Below are positions 8,085-17,262 of a stretch of DNA of 64,000 nt, piece after piece (positions within the stretch are counted from its first letter, which is position 1; each line of letters starts with the position of its first letter). Under the pieces are notes generated by a model, which saw nothing but the letters and a program-made list of their open reading frames with translations, made no database searches and was not told the DNA's origin. Origin of the DNA: Chitinivibrionales bacterium (GTDB lineage: Bacteria; Fibrobacterota; Chitinivibrionia; Chitinivibrionales; WJKA01). The translations under genes and the position numbers were made by a program. Location of the stretch: assembly GCA_014728295.1 (NCBI GenBank), contig WJLW01000033.1:124001-188000 (forward strand), read 5' to 3'.

Positions 8085-9272
8085 GTGGGTGAATATACGC
8101 AAGTTGTTAATTTTAATATACATAGCATTTTCCAACAATACATTCACGATCCGAAAGCAGGTATGCTTATGTCAGGTACACATGCCGTTGAACGAACCAT
8201 CAAAAAGGCTTCTACGACCAGAGTGGCAATGGTTACCTGGGGTAACATTCGTGAAGAACTGAAACTCGAAACGCTCAACGAAGAGTTGCTGCGACACTTT
8301 GAATCCGAGTGTTCGCATGCCAATACCCGTCTGGATATTTACGGTTACTACTTCAAATTTGACAAATTGGAATGGGAGAATCTGGCCGTCGGCGCATGCG
8401 AGCTGGAAGACAGCGAGGATATACTAGGATATGTTTTTCCGGTGGTCACGCCCGAAGTTAATCCCGAAGTCATTCTCAAGAAACTTGTCAATTTCAACAA
8501 GCCGATTGCCATTCTCGATCTCATTGGCGGATGGCTGCTGCCTCCCGAGCTGCAGAAACCCAATGTGCGCGTTTTTTCCATGGCGGTCTCGACGCACCCG
8601 GGAAAACAGGTCGGCGAATTTCTGCTTGATCTCGGCCATACCGAGATTGCCTATATTTCTCCCTTTCACCATGCTGCCTGGTCGCGTAACCGATTCGAGG
8701 GGCTGAACGAAGCATACGCACAAGCCGGCCATGAAGGTGCTGTCAAGACGTTTACCTTTGATAAGCCCCCCATTATCCACTCCGTCTATCATGATGATGT
8801 GCATGCATCTTGCGATATCGGCGCGCTTACCAGATTCTACAGCTCCTGGAAACGTAAAATTCCACAGTTTATCAAAAAGGAACTGGATCCCTATTTCGAA
8901 TTTCATATTCCCGAACGGGTGTTGACAAAAGCCGCACTGGGCAACCGGCTGGCTACACTGTTTGTCCAGGCGTTGTCAAACAAAGACATTACCGCCTGGG
9001 TTCTGGCAAATGACGATGCGGCACTGGCGGCGCACAGTTTTCTCATGGAAAAGAAGGTCGGAATCGGCAAACAGCTTTCGATAATCGGTTTTGATGATAT
9101 GTATGATACACTGCGCAAAAGTGTGACCAGTTTCAATTTCAATGTACGGGCCATGGCAAGTATCATGCTTGAGTTCATATTTCACTACAACGAATCAGAT
9201 TATCAATTCAAAATGACCCCGGTCGAAGTTGACGGGTTGATAATCGAACGCAGCAGCACCTGTCGCATTTAG
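8085..9272 (+). CDS. LacI/PurR-type ligand-binding protein lacking a recognisable DNA-binding domain
   Basis: A 395-residue protein (GTG start) whose body matches the periplasmic-binding-protein-like effector domain of LacI-family regulators: VAMVTWG, a second half with HPGKQVGEFLLDLGHTEIAYIS around 180-200, AWVLANDDAALAAHSFL, and the late block LSIIGFDDMYDTLRKSVTSF. LacI proteins open with a 60-residue helix-turn-helix; here only about 45 unrelated residues precede the sensor domain. An in-frame TGA at 8073-8075 rules out an upstream extension, and no HTH is visible in the other frames just upstream. There is no signal peptide, so it is not a transport binding protein. It is divergent from the 802-residue hydrolase. 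ATG at 8163 is an alternative start. Confidence 0.65.
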   Translation: MGEYTQVVNFNIHSIFQQYIHDPKAGMLMSGTHAVERTIKKASTTRVAMVTWGNIREELKLETLNEELLRHFESECSHANTRLDIYGYYFKFDKLEWENLAVGACELEDSEDILGYVFPVVTPEVNPEVILKKLVNFNKPIAILDLIGGWLLPPELQKPNVRVFSMAVSTHPGKQVGEFLLDLGHTEIAYISPFHHAAWSRNRFEGLNEAYAQAGHEGAVKTFTFDKPPIIHSVYHDDVHASCDIGALTRFYSSWKRKIPQFIKKELDPYFEFHIPERVLTKAALGNRLATLFVQALSNKDITAWVLANDDAALAAHSFLMEKKVGIGKQLSIIGFDDMYDTLRKSVTSFNFNVRAMASIMLEFIFHYNESDYQFKMTPVEVDGLIIERSSTCRI

Positions 9273-9402
9273 CCGACACCGTCAAGCGCCGCCGGTTTTT
9301 CTGCTGCCGGCAATGTTGCGCATGGTGTCCGGCACTACCCGTCTGCACAGGTTATTTTATTCACCTCACGCTTGAGCGCATTGCGCATAGTCAGTCCGTT
9401 TT

Positions 9403-11217
9403 ATGAGTTCCGAACTGGTAGATTTATCCGGCAAACTACTGAAAATCTGGTGCGATAAACTCCTTACCCTGCAAATCAGACAATCACTTTCTCCCGGCCT
9501 GGACGGTGGCATTTTGTGTCCGGCATGCGCGCGCATCCACGGTCGCTGCATGGATGCGATGTATCCTTTTATGCATCTTGCTAATGCTACGGGGGATGAT
9601 ACCTACAAGCAGGCTGCGCTGCAGTTATTCGTATGGCAACGCAATGTCTCGCGTGCCGACGGCGCTTGGTATAATGATGTTGCCGTCGATTTGTGGACCG
9701 GCATCACCGCCTATGGCGCGGTTGCACTGGGAGAAGCGTTGCGTCGTCACGGCGATGCCCTCACTGCACCTGAATCCCGGCCCTGGACCGATCGCCTGCG
9801 CGCAGCCGCGCAGTTTCTTTATAATACCTTCTCCATCGATACCGGCAACATTAACTATCCGGCAACCGCCGCCTACGCGCTGTGTCTTGCGGGAAAATTG
9901 CTTGAGCATCCGGATTTTCCGGCCAAAGGTCGCACCCTGGCACGTGAATGCCTGGAATTCATCTCCCCGGCAAACGGCCTGATCGCCGGTGAAGGCAAGC
10001 CGATCGGATCACGCAGCGCAAAGGGCTGTCCGCCGATTGACCTGGGCTACAATGTCGAAGAGACTCTCGGTTCACTGGCGATGTATGGCGTGTTGGCACA
10101 GGATGGGGTGGTGCTTGACAGGGTTGCTGCATCCATGCATGCTCATCTCGACTTCCTGCTGCCCGACGGGGCCTGGGATAACAGTTGGGGGACGCGCAGC
10201 TACAAATGGACCTACTGGGGCAGCCGTACCTGTGACGGATGTCAAACATCGTATGGTCTGCTGGCCGATCGTGATCCGGTTTTTTATCAGGCCGCGCTCA
10301 CCAATTTGAAATTGCTCGAACAGTGCACGCATGACGGGCTGCTGCATGGTGGTCCGCACTATCATACGCATGGCGTGTTGCCGTGCGTTCATCACACTTT
10401 TTGCCATGCAAAGGCGCTGGCGATGCTGCTGGATTCGCAGGTCGGCGAAGTAGCGCCGGCAGAACCGGTGAGCCTGCCGCGTCGGGTAGCATGCGGGGTG
10501 AAATGTGTCGCCGAAACCGATACGTACCTGATCTCACATGAAAAGTGGCGGGCTACGGTAGCCGGCTATGACTGGGACGCAAAGCAGGATGGTCACGCCA
10601 CCGGCGGTGCGTTGTCGCTGCTCTGGCATGAAGACGCCGGACCGATACTGGCGGCGGGGACGAATCGCTATTTCCTGCGTGAACCCTCGAACATGCAGGT
10701 CAACTTTGACGAAGTGGTGATGGCCCTGACTCCCCGCATCGAGTGTTGCATTGACGGCAGGATGTACACGAATATTAACGATCAAAACGCGATCATTACC
10801 AGGCACCAGACCCAATCGGGATGGGAGTTGCATGTTCTGGCACGACTGGTTGATATCGATTGGCTACATCCGCCCGAGGGAGAAATCGCCGTTCAGTGTC
10901 TTTACCAATTCAACGATAGCTTTACCTGCATCTATAAGCGGAGCGAGCTGTTTGCGCCGCCAATGCCATTTGACATCTACATACCACTCCTGTCGCCACG
11001 ACATGAATCATTCGAATTTGACGCAGATACCACCCTGCGCCTCGAAAAACAATCATCCCGGCTCACCTTGAAAACGGATGTTCCGATGAAAATCGTTGCC
11101 TGCCGGCACGACAGAATATTCAGTCACGTTGGCGGGTTCGAAGCGATACCGGTACACCTCTCCTGGCCGGTGGCACAACAGGATACATGTTCATACGAAA
11201 TTACACTTCAGAAATAG
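9403..11217 (+). CDS. Uncharacterised alpha/alpha-toroid protein, probable glycan-active enzyme
   Basis: A 604-residue protein. Residues about 1-350 are helical, with aromatic and acidic motifs typical of (alpha/alpha) toroid lyases and hydrolases: RADGAWYNDVAVDLWTGI, NINYPATAAYAL, DLGYNVEETLGSLAMYG, DGAWDNSWGTRSYKWTYWG. About 380-600 are beta-rich, like the C-terminal sandwich of heparinase/alginate-lyase-type proteins. An N-terminal cluster CPACARIHGRC and a later CDGCQ could bind metal. There is no signal peptide. I recognise no named family; polysaccharide lyase or unsaturated glucuronyl hydrolase are the closest ideas. The GH2 gene starts 16 bp downstream with a strong ribosome-binding site, so they form an operon. 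Confidence 0.55.
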   Translation: MSSELVDLSGKLLKIWCDKLLTLQIRQSLSPGLDGGILCPACARIHGRCMDAMYPFMHLANATGDDTYKQAALQLFVWQRNVSRADGAWYNDVAVDLWTGITAYGAVALGEALRRHGDALTAPESRPWTDRLRAAAQFLYNTFSIDTGNINYPATAAYALCLAGKLLEHPDFPAKGRTLARECLEFISPANGLIAGEGKPIGSRSAKGCPPIDLGYNVEETLGSLAMYGVLAQDGVVLDRVAASMHAHLDFLLPDGAWDNSWGTRSYKWTYWGSRTCDGCQTSYGLLADRDPVFYQAALTNLKLLEQCTHDGLLHGGPHYHTHGVLPCVHHTFCHAKALAMLLDSQVGEVAPAEPVSLPRRVACGVKCVAETDTYLISHEKWRATVAGYDWDAKQDGHATGGALSLLWHEDAGPILAAGTNRYFLREPSNMQVNFDEVVMALTPRIECCIDGRMYTNINDQNAIITRHQTQSGWELHVLARLVDIDWLHPPEGEIAVQCLYQFNDSFTCIYKRSELFAPPMPFDIYIPLLSPRHESFEFDADTTLRLEKQSSRLTLKTDVPMKIVACRHDRIFSHVGGFEAIPVHLSWPVAQQDTCSYEITLQK

Positions 11218-11233
11218 CAATTGGAGGAAGACA

Positions 11234-14110
11234 ATGGCCGCAACCATCACTAAAATTCCCGGCATCCGTACAAATGCGCTTTTAGATAATCCCCAACGCA
11301 CAGTAGCCTCACTGGACGGCGAGTGGGCGCTGGCTTTGGATCCCGACAATAAAGGCATGGCGCAGGGCTGGGCGCAAACAGGTATCGAAAAGCAGTATCC
11401 GGTCACCGTACCGGGGTGTATTCAAACAATGGATGAACTGGCCGATCGCTATCCCGCAAAAGAATACCTGCGCAATACCTACGACGGCACTGCCTGGTTC
11501 GAGCGCCGCGCAGCGGTTGGCGGGGTTGATCCGGCGCAGCGTGTCTGGCTTAAGATGGGCGGTGTCTGTCCATCCTGCCACATCTGGGTAAACGGCAGTT
11601 ATGTCGGCTACCACAACTTCGCAATGGTCTCGTTCAAATACGATATCACCGATTTTGCACAGGCGAATGCCGAAAACCGCATTACCGTCGCAACCGTCGA
11701 GCAGGATCTGGGCTTGTTGGGCGGATTCCGGTGTCGCGCAAAATGGACCGGCATCTATCGCAGCGCCGAAATCGAAGTCATCAGCGCCGTTCACCTCGAG
11801 GATATCTGCATCCGGACACAAGTTGACAAACGCACCGTAAGTGTTACGGCCCGCGCATACAATGACGGTCCCGCAGACGCAAAGGTGAAGCCATTCTTGA
11901 CTATCACGCCCTGGAAAAGCAACAGCATTCTGGCCGAGCGCAGTGACAGGCAGATCAAAATTGCCGCGGGTGAAAGTGTAGAAATTCATCTCACCTGCGC
12001 CAGTCCCGATATTCAGCTCTGGTCGTGCGATCACCCGAATTTGAACGTCGCCACGCTCTGGCTTGCCGCAGAGGGTGAGCGTGTCGACAGCGTTTCCGAA
12101 CGATTCGGCATGCGCCGGCTCGCCCCGGACGGAGCAAAAATCAAACTCAACGGCGAACCGTGCCTGATCAGAGGCATGGGAACCGAATACTACTCGCCGA
12201 CCATTTCGCCTCTGGTTGACAAAAACATCATTGCGCAACGTGCCGGCAAGCTGATCGAGTGCGGCTTCAATTTCCAGCGTTTTCACACCTACGTGCCGAC
12301 CGACGAAGAGATGGATGTTGCCGACGAGCTTGGCTTTATGTACTGCTCCGAGACCGGGCTGGCGTCCAACTTTAACAAGTGCGAGCCCTTTGAAGCGGGT
12401 GTGATTTTGATCCAGCAGCATGTTCTGCAATCGCGCAACCATCCGTCGCTGACCATGTACTGCCTTGGCAATGAAGGCTCGCAGCTCATGGTCACGGATG
12501 ATCATGATGAGCGCCGCAAGGCCCGGCAAGGATACGAGGCGATCAAAAAGCATGCGCCCGATCACATCGTCCTCACCTCATTTGGTCACCAGGGCGAGAT
12601 CAGGGATGTCCCCAATGATATCGAAACCCCGCACCTGTGGAGCGACTACTTTCGCTGGTCGTTTCGCGGCCTGACGGATGTGCAATGGAAGCTGCTCGGT
12701 CCGCTCATGTCAAAGAATCCCAGCGTTATTCACGAGTACGGCAAGTTCACCGTCTGGCCCGATGAAAATGACGCCAAAGCTTTCCCCGGTAACGGTATCA
12801 ACACCGGCTATCTCAAACACGGACGCCTCGCTCTTGAAGCAATCGGGCTGGGTGAGCTGCACCAGAGGGCGCTTGATGCGTCGCATAAACTCGGGTACAA
12901 TTGCTGGCGCCTCGGCATGGAGATGGCGCGTCGTCAACCGGGCTGTGACGGCTATGTCATCTGGACCGGAACCCGCAACGGATTTGCCAACAGCGGATTC
13001 ATTGACGATATGGGAAGCGTTTGCGATGTCCCGCCGGCTCAGGTGCGCAGCCAATGCAACGGGCCGGTAGCCGTCCTGATAGATCGTGATTTCAAGGGGC
13101 GCAGCCTCTGGAATGGTGAGGACGTTGCCGTATCCGTCACGCTTTCAAATTTCGGCAGCGAAGAAATTGCCGGCGCCGCCATCAAATGGAACTTGCTCGA
13201 TGCCCGTGAGCAACCAATCGCATCCGGTACGATCAAGGACGTTGCATGTCAACGGGGAACCAATGCGGTCGTCGGTGATATCTGCTTTTTCGTCAACCAG
13301 GAGCCAAACGCCCGCCCGCTGCGGCTGAAGATAAACGCATCTGTCAATGGCAGGGAAATTGCCGCCAACGAATGGAATTTTTGGGCCTTCCCGCAGAAAA
13401 GATACGCCGTAGGCAAGCTGCCCGTCTACGATTTTCAGGACGAACACATGATGAGCAGTTTCTTCAAAGCATTCCCCGGCAGCGTTCATTTCAAAGATTA
13501 CGACAGCATGGTACGCGGCTCGCAGGTCTGGTGGGGAACCAATCTCAAAGAATCACTCGCCGGATGGGGTGATGTCATTCTGGTTACCGACAGCTTCAAT
13601 GACTATGCCCGGGAGTGGAGTTACGCAGGCAAAAACCTGCTGTATCTGGATACCGGCAACTTTCCGGCCAACTGGTATCCAGGGCCTATGCTGGGTGTCA
13701 CGGCCTTACAATGTGAAGCCCGCGATGTATCAAAACTCTATGCTCCATTTCGCTCAACCCAGGACCAGGGACCGGTAACGACGCTGATTGACAAGGCGGA
13801 ATGTCTCGGGGATATGCCCCATGACGGTTTCTGCGATCTGCAGTTTTACGGCATGATTCAGGATGGCCGTCCGTTTATGACGCAGAAGGTATTCGGCGAT
13901 GAGGCTATCAAGCGTTCGGTGATCATTCGCTCGATATGCAAGCTGCACGCAAAGGATCTGGGCCCGCACGGTCTGCGCACCGAAGACCGTGCGTATCTTG
14001 TCGAAGGCGAACGCAACGGTGCGAAGCTGCTGGCCAGTTCGCTGAGGCATTTTGACGATCCGGCAGGGTATCATTTGTTGGGGCAGATGCTGGGGTATTT
14101 GGGCAGGTGA
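11234..14110 (+). CDS. Glycoside hydrolase family 2 (beta-galactosidase/beta-glucuronidase-like)
   Basis: A 958-residue GH2 enzyme from ATG 11234, chosen because GGAGGA lies 6-7 nt upstream; the frame is open further 5' but overlaps the previous gene. Order: sugar-binding jelly roll (about 20-190), immunoglobulin-like sandwich (about 190-295), TIM barrel (about 300-600), then further beta domains. The acid/base is in LGNEGSQ (Glu414) and the nucleophile in VIHEYGKF (Glu501), about 87 residues apart as usual for the clan. GH2 enzymes cleave beta-galactosides, glucuronides or mannosides; specificity cannot be read here. No signal peptide, so the substrate is presumably imported oligosaccharide. 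It is the last gene of its unit and is followed by a long hairpin. Confidence 0.88.
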   Translation: MAATITKIPGIRTNALLDNPQRTVASLDGEWALALDPDNKGMAQGWAQTGIEKQYPVTVPGCIQTMDELADRYPAKEYLRNTYDGTAWFERRAAVGGVDPAQRVWLKMGGVCPSCHIWVNGSYVGYHNFAMVSFKYDITDFAQANAENRITVATVEQDLGLLGGFRCRAKWTGIYRSAEIEVISAVHLEDICIRTQVDKRTVSVTARAYNDGPADAKVKPFLTITPWKSNSILAERSDRQIKIAAGESVEIHLTCASPDIQLWSCDHPNLNVATLWLAAEGERVDSVSERFGMRRLAPDGAKIKLNGEPCLIRGMGTEYYSPTISPLVDKNIIAQRAGKLIECGFNFQRFHTYVPTDEEMDVADELGFMYCSETGLASNFNKCEPFEAGVILIQQHVLQSRNHPSLTMYCLGNEGSQLMVTDDHDERRKARQGYEAIKKHAPDHIVLTSFGHQGEIRDVPNDIETPHLWSDYFRWSFRGLTDVQWKLLGPLMSKNPSVIHEYGKFTVWPDENDAKAFPGNGINTGYLKHGRLALEAIGLGELHQRALDASHKLGYNCWRLGMEMARRQPGCDGYVIWTGTRNGFANSGFIDDMGSVCDVPPAQVRSQCNGPVAVLIDRDFKGRSLWNGEDVAVSVTLSNFGSEEIAGAAIKWNLLDAREQPIASGTIKDVACQRGTNAVVGDICFFVNQEPNARPLRLKINASVNGREIAANEWNFWAFPQKRYAVGKLPVYDFQDEHMMSSFFKAFPGSVHFKDYDSMVRGSQVWWGTNLKESLAGWGDVILVTDSFNDYAREWSYAGKNLLYLDTGNFPANWYPGPMLGVTALQCEARDVSKLYAPFRSTQDQGPVTTLIDKAECLGDMPHDGFCDLQFYGMIQDGRPFMTQKVFGDEAIKRSVIIRSICKLHAKDLGPHGLRTEDRAYLVEGERNGAKLLASSLRHFDDPAGYHLLGQMLGYLGR

Positions 14111-14137
14111 GGTGCAAAATTGCCTGTTCAAAAATGG

Positions 14138-14181
14138 TGCCTGCTCAAAAAAAATGAACAGCACTTTTTTTCGAGCAGGCA
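14138..14181 (+). terminator. Long hairpin between convergent GH2 and GH3 genes, probable terminator
   Basis: Arms 14138-14154 and 14165-14181 pair over 17 positions with one mismatch: a GC-containing base (TGCCTGCTC) continuing into an A-run against a T-run, with a 10-nt loop. The layout suits a bidirectional terminator between convergent genes, although the T-run is inside the stem rather than after it. Confidence 0.5.
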
Positions 14182-14292
14182 TATTCCCGGCGCAGGTGGG
14201 CCGAAGCTGTTATCGGGCCTGTTTGTGCTGATACCGCAGCCCCCTAGCGGTGCTCTCAATAGCGACGCGTTCAACTCTGTCAATTCAAAAAC

Positions 14293-16041
14293 TTACTTCT
14301 TCAATTCAATCGTATCCAGCGGCCATTGAGCCGTCGGCGTCAACTTCCCGTAAATAACCGCTGCGGCCGCTTTGAGTGATTGCGGCGTAACGCTGAAGGT
14401 GCATATCGCCGTATCTACCTCCGGTCCGGCGCCCATTTCGAAGGGATTATTTGTCACGACAACGACCGGCTTGCCGGTAGCCTTGATTTGAGCAAAAAGC
14501 TTTGTATTATTCTCCTTGCGTACCCGCCAGAAATAGTTAGTCATGACGACAGCATCCGCTTGGTGTGCGGCATTGAGTATGATGTCGATCTCTTCATCCG
14601 TCGCCGAAAAAGAAGTGTCGGCATTGATGACATTGAGCGATTGATCGAGCATTGCTTCATTGAAAGAATGCTGATGATAGTAGCTGTTGCGGGGCACGGT
14701 TTTGTCCTGCAGGAGCTGTTCGACGATCAGCACCTTTTTGCCGGTTGACAGCGGCAATATACTCTTGCGGTCACGCATGATCATCACGCTTTTTTCGGCA
14801 ACATCCTTTGCGAGATTGATGAACTTCGGATCTTTCAATGTTGCTGATGCCTGATCGACGTTGACCCGCCCGCCGTTTTCGAACATGCCGAATTCGGCTT
14901 TCATGGTAAGTACATTGCGGACGCGGGCGTCGAGCGTTTCCATGCTGATACGTCCGTCGTCCACCCAGCGCTTTATTTCGAAGAAGGTTTGCGAGCGCAG
15001 CTCATCCTCGAATTTCAGCAGTATCAGGTCGCAGCCTGCATTAATGGCCATTGCACTGGCGACTGGCACGCCCCACTTGTTGACAATGGCGCCCATGCCC
15101 ATGGCGTCGGAAGTGATTAGACCCTTGAATCCCATTTCGTTGCGCAGAATATCGATGAGGATCTTGTGCGAAAGCGTAGCGGGCAGTCCGCTGTCGTCCA
15201 GGGCCGGGTATACGTTATGCGCGGTCATGATAGCCGGAACGCCGGCTTCGATCTGCGCTTTGTAGGGATACAGTTCGATTGCGTCGAGCCGCTCACGGGT
15301 TACGTCGAGCACCGGCAGTTCCTTGTGCGCGTCAACAGCAGAATCGCCGCGTCCGGGGAAATGCTTGGCCGTGGCGATGACGCGCGCATCAACGATGCCT
15401 CTGGTCAACTGCGCCGCGTAGGTGCTCACCTGCCCGGGCGAATCGGCGAAGGCCCGGATATTGATTTCGGGATTTTTCGGATTGAGATTGACGTCGCAGA
15501 CCGGCGAATGCAGCATGTTGATTCCGATATCGGCCAGTTGCTTTCCGATGGCGTAGCCGACATCATAGGCGGTCTGGGCGCTGCCGGTTGCTTTCAGGCC
15601 CATTGCCGGCGGATACAGGTTCATACCGTCAAATGCAAAATCGTGTGAGAAATCACCCTCAAAATCGGTGCAGATATGCAGTGGAGCGCCGCTGGGGCGG
15701 TTCATGGCAATTTCTTTGAGCCGGTTCAGCCTGCGGGCATATTCGCTTGCCGTGATATTGTAATTCGGCAATGACGCCTGGAAATGTGATTCGGTGATTT
15801 TGTAGTAGCCCTGCGGCCTTTCGAAGTTCTTTACTTTCAGATCGAGTCCGTAATATCCCTCAACACCGCTTTCGGTGCGATATGGTTCCACCCGCAAGCC
15901 GCCGCAGTGCAGCCTGGTGATAGTTTCAACGACGCTGGGAGTAATCATGGCGCCGCGCCACCAGTATGTTAAGCACTGGCCGATTTTCTCTTCAACGCTC
16001 ATTTTCGACAAACAATTTTCAGCGGTGGACTCGATTGACAT
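14293..16041 (-). CDS. Glycoside hydrolase family 3, beta-N-acetylglucosaminidase (NagZ) type
   Basis: A 582-residue GH3 enzyme. The barrel carries KHFPG (226-230), the NagZ-type Asp-His dyad in GDSAVDAH (Asp237/His239) used as acid/base by the N-acetylglucosaminidase branch, and the nucleophile Asp312 in SDAMGM. A second alpha/beta domain (about 400-580) follows, longer than in E. coli NagZ and like two-domain GH3 glucosaminidases of other phyla. No signal peptide, so cytoplasmic action on amino-sugar oligosaccharides or peptidoglycan fragments is likely. It is convergent with the GH2 gene and could belong to the same glycan pathway. All catalytic residues are present. Confidence 0.88.
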   Translation of the reverse strand: MSIESTAENCLSKMSVEEKIGQCLTYWWRGAMITPSVVETITRLHCGGLRVEPYRTESGVEGYYGLDLKVKNFERPQGYYKITESHFQASLPNYNITASEYARRLNRLKEIAMNRPSGAPLHICTDFEGDFSHDFAFDGMNLYPPAMGLKATGSAQTAYDVGYAIGKQLADIGINMLHSPVCDVNLNPKNPEINIRAFADSPGQVSTYAAQLTRGIVDARVIATAKHFPGRGDSAVDAHKELPVLDVTRERLDAIELYPYKAQIEAGVPAIMTAHNVYPALDDSGLPATLSHKILIDILRNEMGFKGLITSDAMGMGAIVNKWGVPVASAMAINAGCDLILLKFEDELRSQTFFEIKRWVDDGRISMETLDARVRNVLTMKAEFGMFENGGRVNVDQASATLKDPKFINLAKDVAEKSVMIMRDRKSILPLSTGKKVLIVEQLLQDKTVPRNSYYHQHSFNEAMLDQSLNVINADTSFSATDEEIDIILNAAHQADAVVMTNYFWRVRKENNTKLFAQIKATGKPVVVVTNNPFEMGAGPEVDTAICTFSVTPQSLKAAAAVIYGKLTPTAQWPLDTIELKK

Positions 16042-16151
16042 ATAATCCTCTGAGGTTTATGGTATGGGCCCGTGACGCGGGCGCAATGTACTGATTATGG
16101 GTTTGAAAAATAGTAGGTAATGCTTGATCGAGGCAAATGAGCGGCAAAATA

Positions 16152-16180
16152 GAAAAGCCCGTCGGCTGAACGGGCTTTTC
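16152..16180 (-). terminator. Terminator of the ECF/Spy operon
   Basis: GAAAAGCCCGT (16152-16162) and ACGGGCTTTTC (16170-16180) form an 11-bp perfect stem with a 7-nt loop. On the minus strand the hairpin is followed by a T-rich run (CTATTTT). It lies 30 bp beyond the stop of the last operon gene. Confidence 0.8.
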
Positions 16181-16209
16181 GGAGAGGTGGGGGTCGGATT
16201 AAGGTTTGC

Positions 16210-16719
16210 TCAATTTGTTTGCGGCTGCCGGCCTTTGCCCTTTCCTGCTCGGGGGCAATTGCCACCGTGCTTGCATCCGCCGCGACAGTCGTGATGCCAC
16301 ATGGGAGCTTTCATTTTAAAATTCTGCTTCTGTTCGTCCGTAAGCAGAGCGGCAACTTTCTGATGCTTGCGGATCTTCTTTTTCATAATATCGGCTCTGA
16401 TCTTTGAGATCTCGTCTATTTTGTCATCGACCTGCGTCAGATTCGCTTCCTTGAGCAGCAGTTCCTGGATTTCAGTCTCAAGCATCTTGATTTTGCTGTG
16501 CTGGGGAATCAACTCTTTCTTGAAGCCGAGATGAATTTCCTGGATTTGGCGGCGCTGGTCGTCGGTAAGATTCTCAATGGACATGATGCCATGCGGCCCC
16601 TTACCATGTCCACAGCCGTGTGGTCCTTTTCCTTTGCCTCGACCGGGGCCGGCCGAGACGGCAAGGGCTCCGGTGAGAACGAACATTGTTGCGATTGAGG
16701 TAAATGATTTGAACTTCAT
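16210..16719 (-). CDS. Spy/CpxP-like periplasmic protein with His/Cys-rich ends
   Basis: A 169-residue protein with a signal peptide (about 1-23, ending VSAG). The mature part holds LTDDQRRQIQEIHLGFKKE and, later, LLTDEQKQNFK, the paired LTxxQ motifs of the Spy/CpxP family, joined by amphipathic helices. Both ends are metal-binding in look: HGCGHGKGPHG near the N-terminus and HHDCRGGCKHGGNC near the C-terminus. Spy-type proteins are periplasmic chaperones or metal sensors. It is the last gene of the sigma/anti-sigma operon, 24 bp after a related gene, with a good AGGAGG site. Which metal or stress is sensed cannot be told. Confidence 0.8.
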   Translation of the reverse strand: MKFKSFTSIATMFVLTGALAVSAGPGRGKGKGPHGCGHGKGPHGIMSIENLTDDQRRQIQEIHLGFKKELIPQHSKIKMLETEIQELLLKEANLTQVDDKIDEISKIRADIMKKKIRKHQKVAALLTDEQKQNFKMKAPMWHHDCRGGCKHGGNCPRAGKGKGRQPQTN

Positions 16720-16743
16720 AAAAGCCTCCTGTTGGATTGAAGA

Positions 16744-17262
16744 TTAATGGTTGTTGCGATGTTTGTGACGATGTTTGTGCCTGCCTCGGCCCGGGCCATG
16801 CATGCCTGGTCGCCAGGAGTGAGGAGCAAATTTGCATTTGAATTTATCGATAAAAAGTTTGTGTTGCGCGGGTGTCAGATTTTCTTTTTCCTGCAGCATC
16901 GCATGCACCGACATTTTATGCATTCTGTTTTGTAAATTGCTGATAAAGTCAAGCAGCGAATCAACCGCGGTGATGTCGGGGCCTTCCTTTTCCAGAAGTG
17001 CCAGCAGCTCCATGCGGTAGTCATGGATTGAATCGCGCAACGGTTGGGTCGTGTTGCGGAATTCACTGCGCACCTTTCTGATCCTGCGATGCTGCTCCTC
17101 GCTCAGACCCAGCATTTCATGCATCCGTCTGTGCTGCAGGCCCGGCTCCATCGAGCAGGGCGGGGGCGGTTGCCGAAAACGATGAAACATGAATGTTCCC
17201 AGTGCGGCAAGGTTGACGACGGTCAATACGACCAGAATGATGCTGATGAGCCGGTTATTCAT
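16744..17262 (-). CDS. Membrane-anchored Spy/CnrX-like metal-resistance sensor protein
   Basis: A 172-residue protein from ATG 17262, chosen because GGAGG lies 6 nt upstream; the open frame runs further 5' over the anti-sigma gene. A single N-terminal membrane helix (about 5-25) anchors a periplasmic helical domain with MLGLSEEQHRRIRKVRSEF and NLTPAQHKLFIDKFK, the pattern of the heavy-metal-resistance (CnrX/ZraP/Spy) family. The C-terminus is a His-rich stretch (RHKHRHKHRNNH) able to bind Ni, Co, Cu or Zn. Its start overlaps the anti-sigma gene by 8 bp. By analogy with CnrX-CnrY-CnrH it may sense metal and release the sigma factor; this is inference. Confidence 0.78.
   Translation of the reverse strand: MNNRLISIILVVLTVVNLAALGTFMFHRFRQPPPPCSMEPGLQHRRMHEMLGLSEEQHRRIRKVRSEFRNTTQPLRDSIHDYRMELLALLEKEGPDITAVDSLLDFISNLQNRMHKMSVHAMLQEKENLTPAQHKLFIDKFKCKFAPHSWRPGMHGPGRGRHKHRHKHRNNH

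Noticed and set aside
11309..12565. 418-codon open frame antisense to the GH2 gene
   Set aside because: It lies wholly inside a clear GH2 coding region in a mirror frame, has no ribosome-binding site and no recognisable family; it follows from codon bias.
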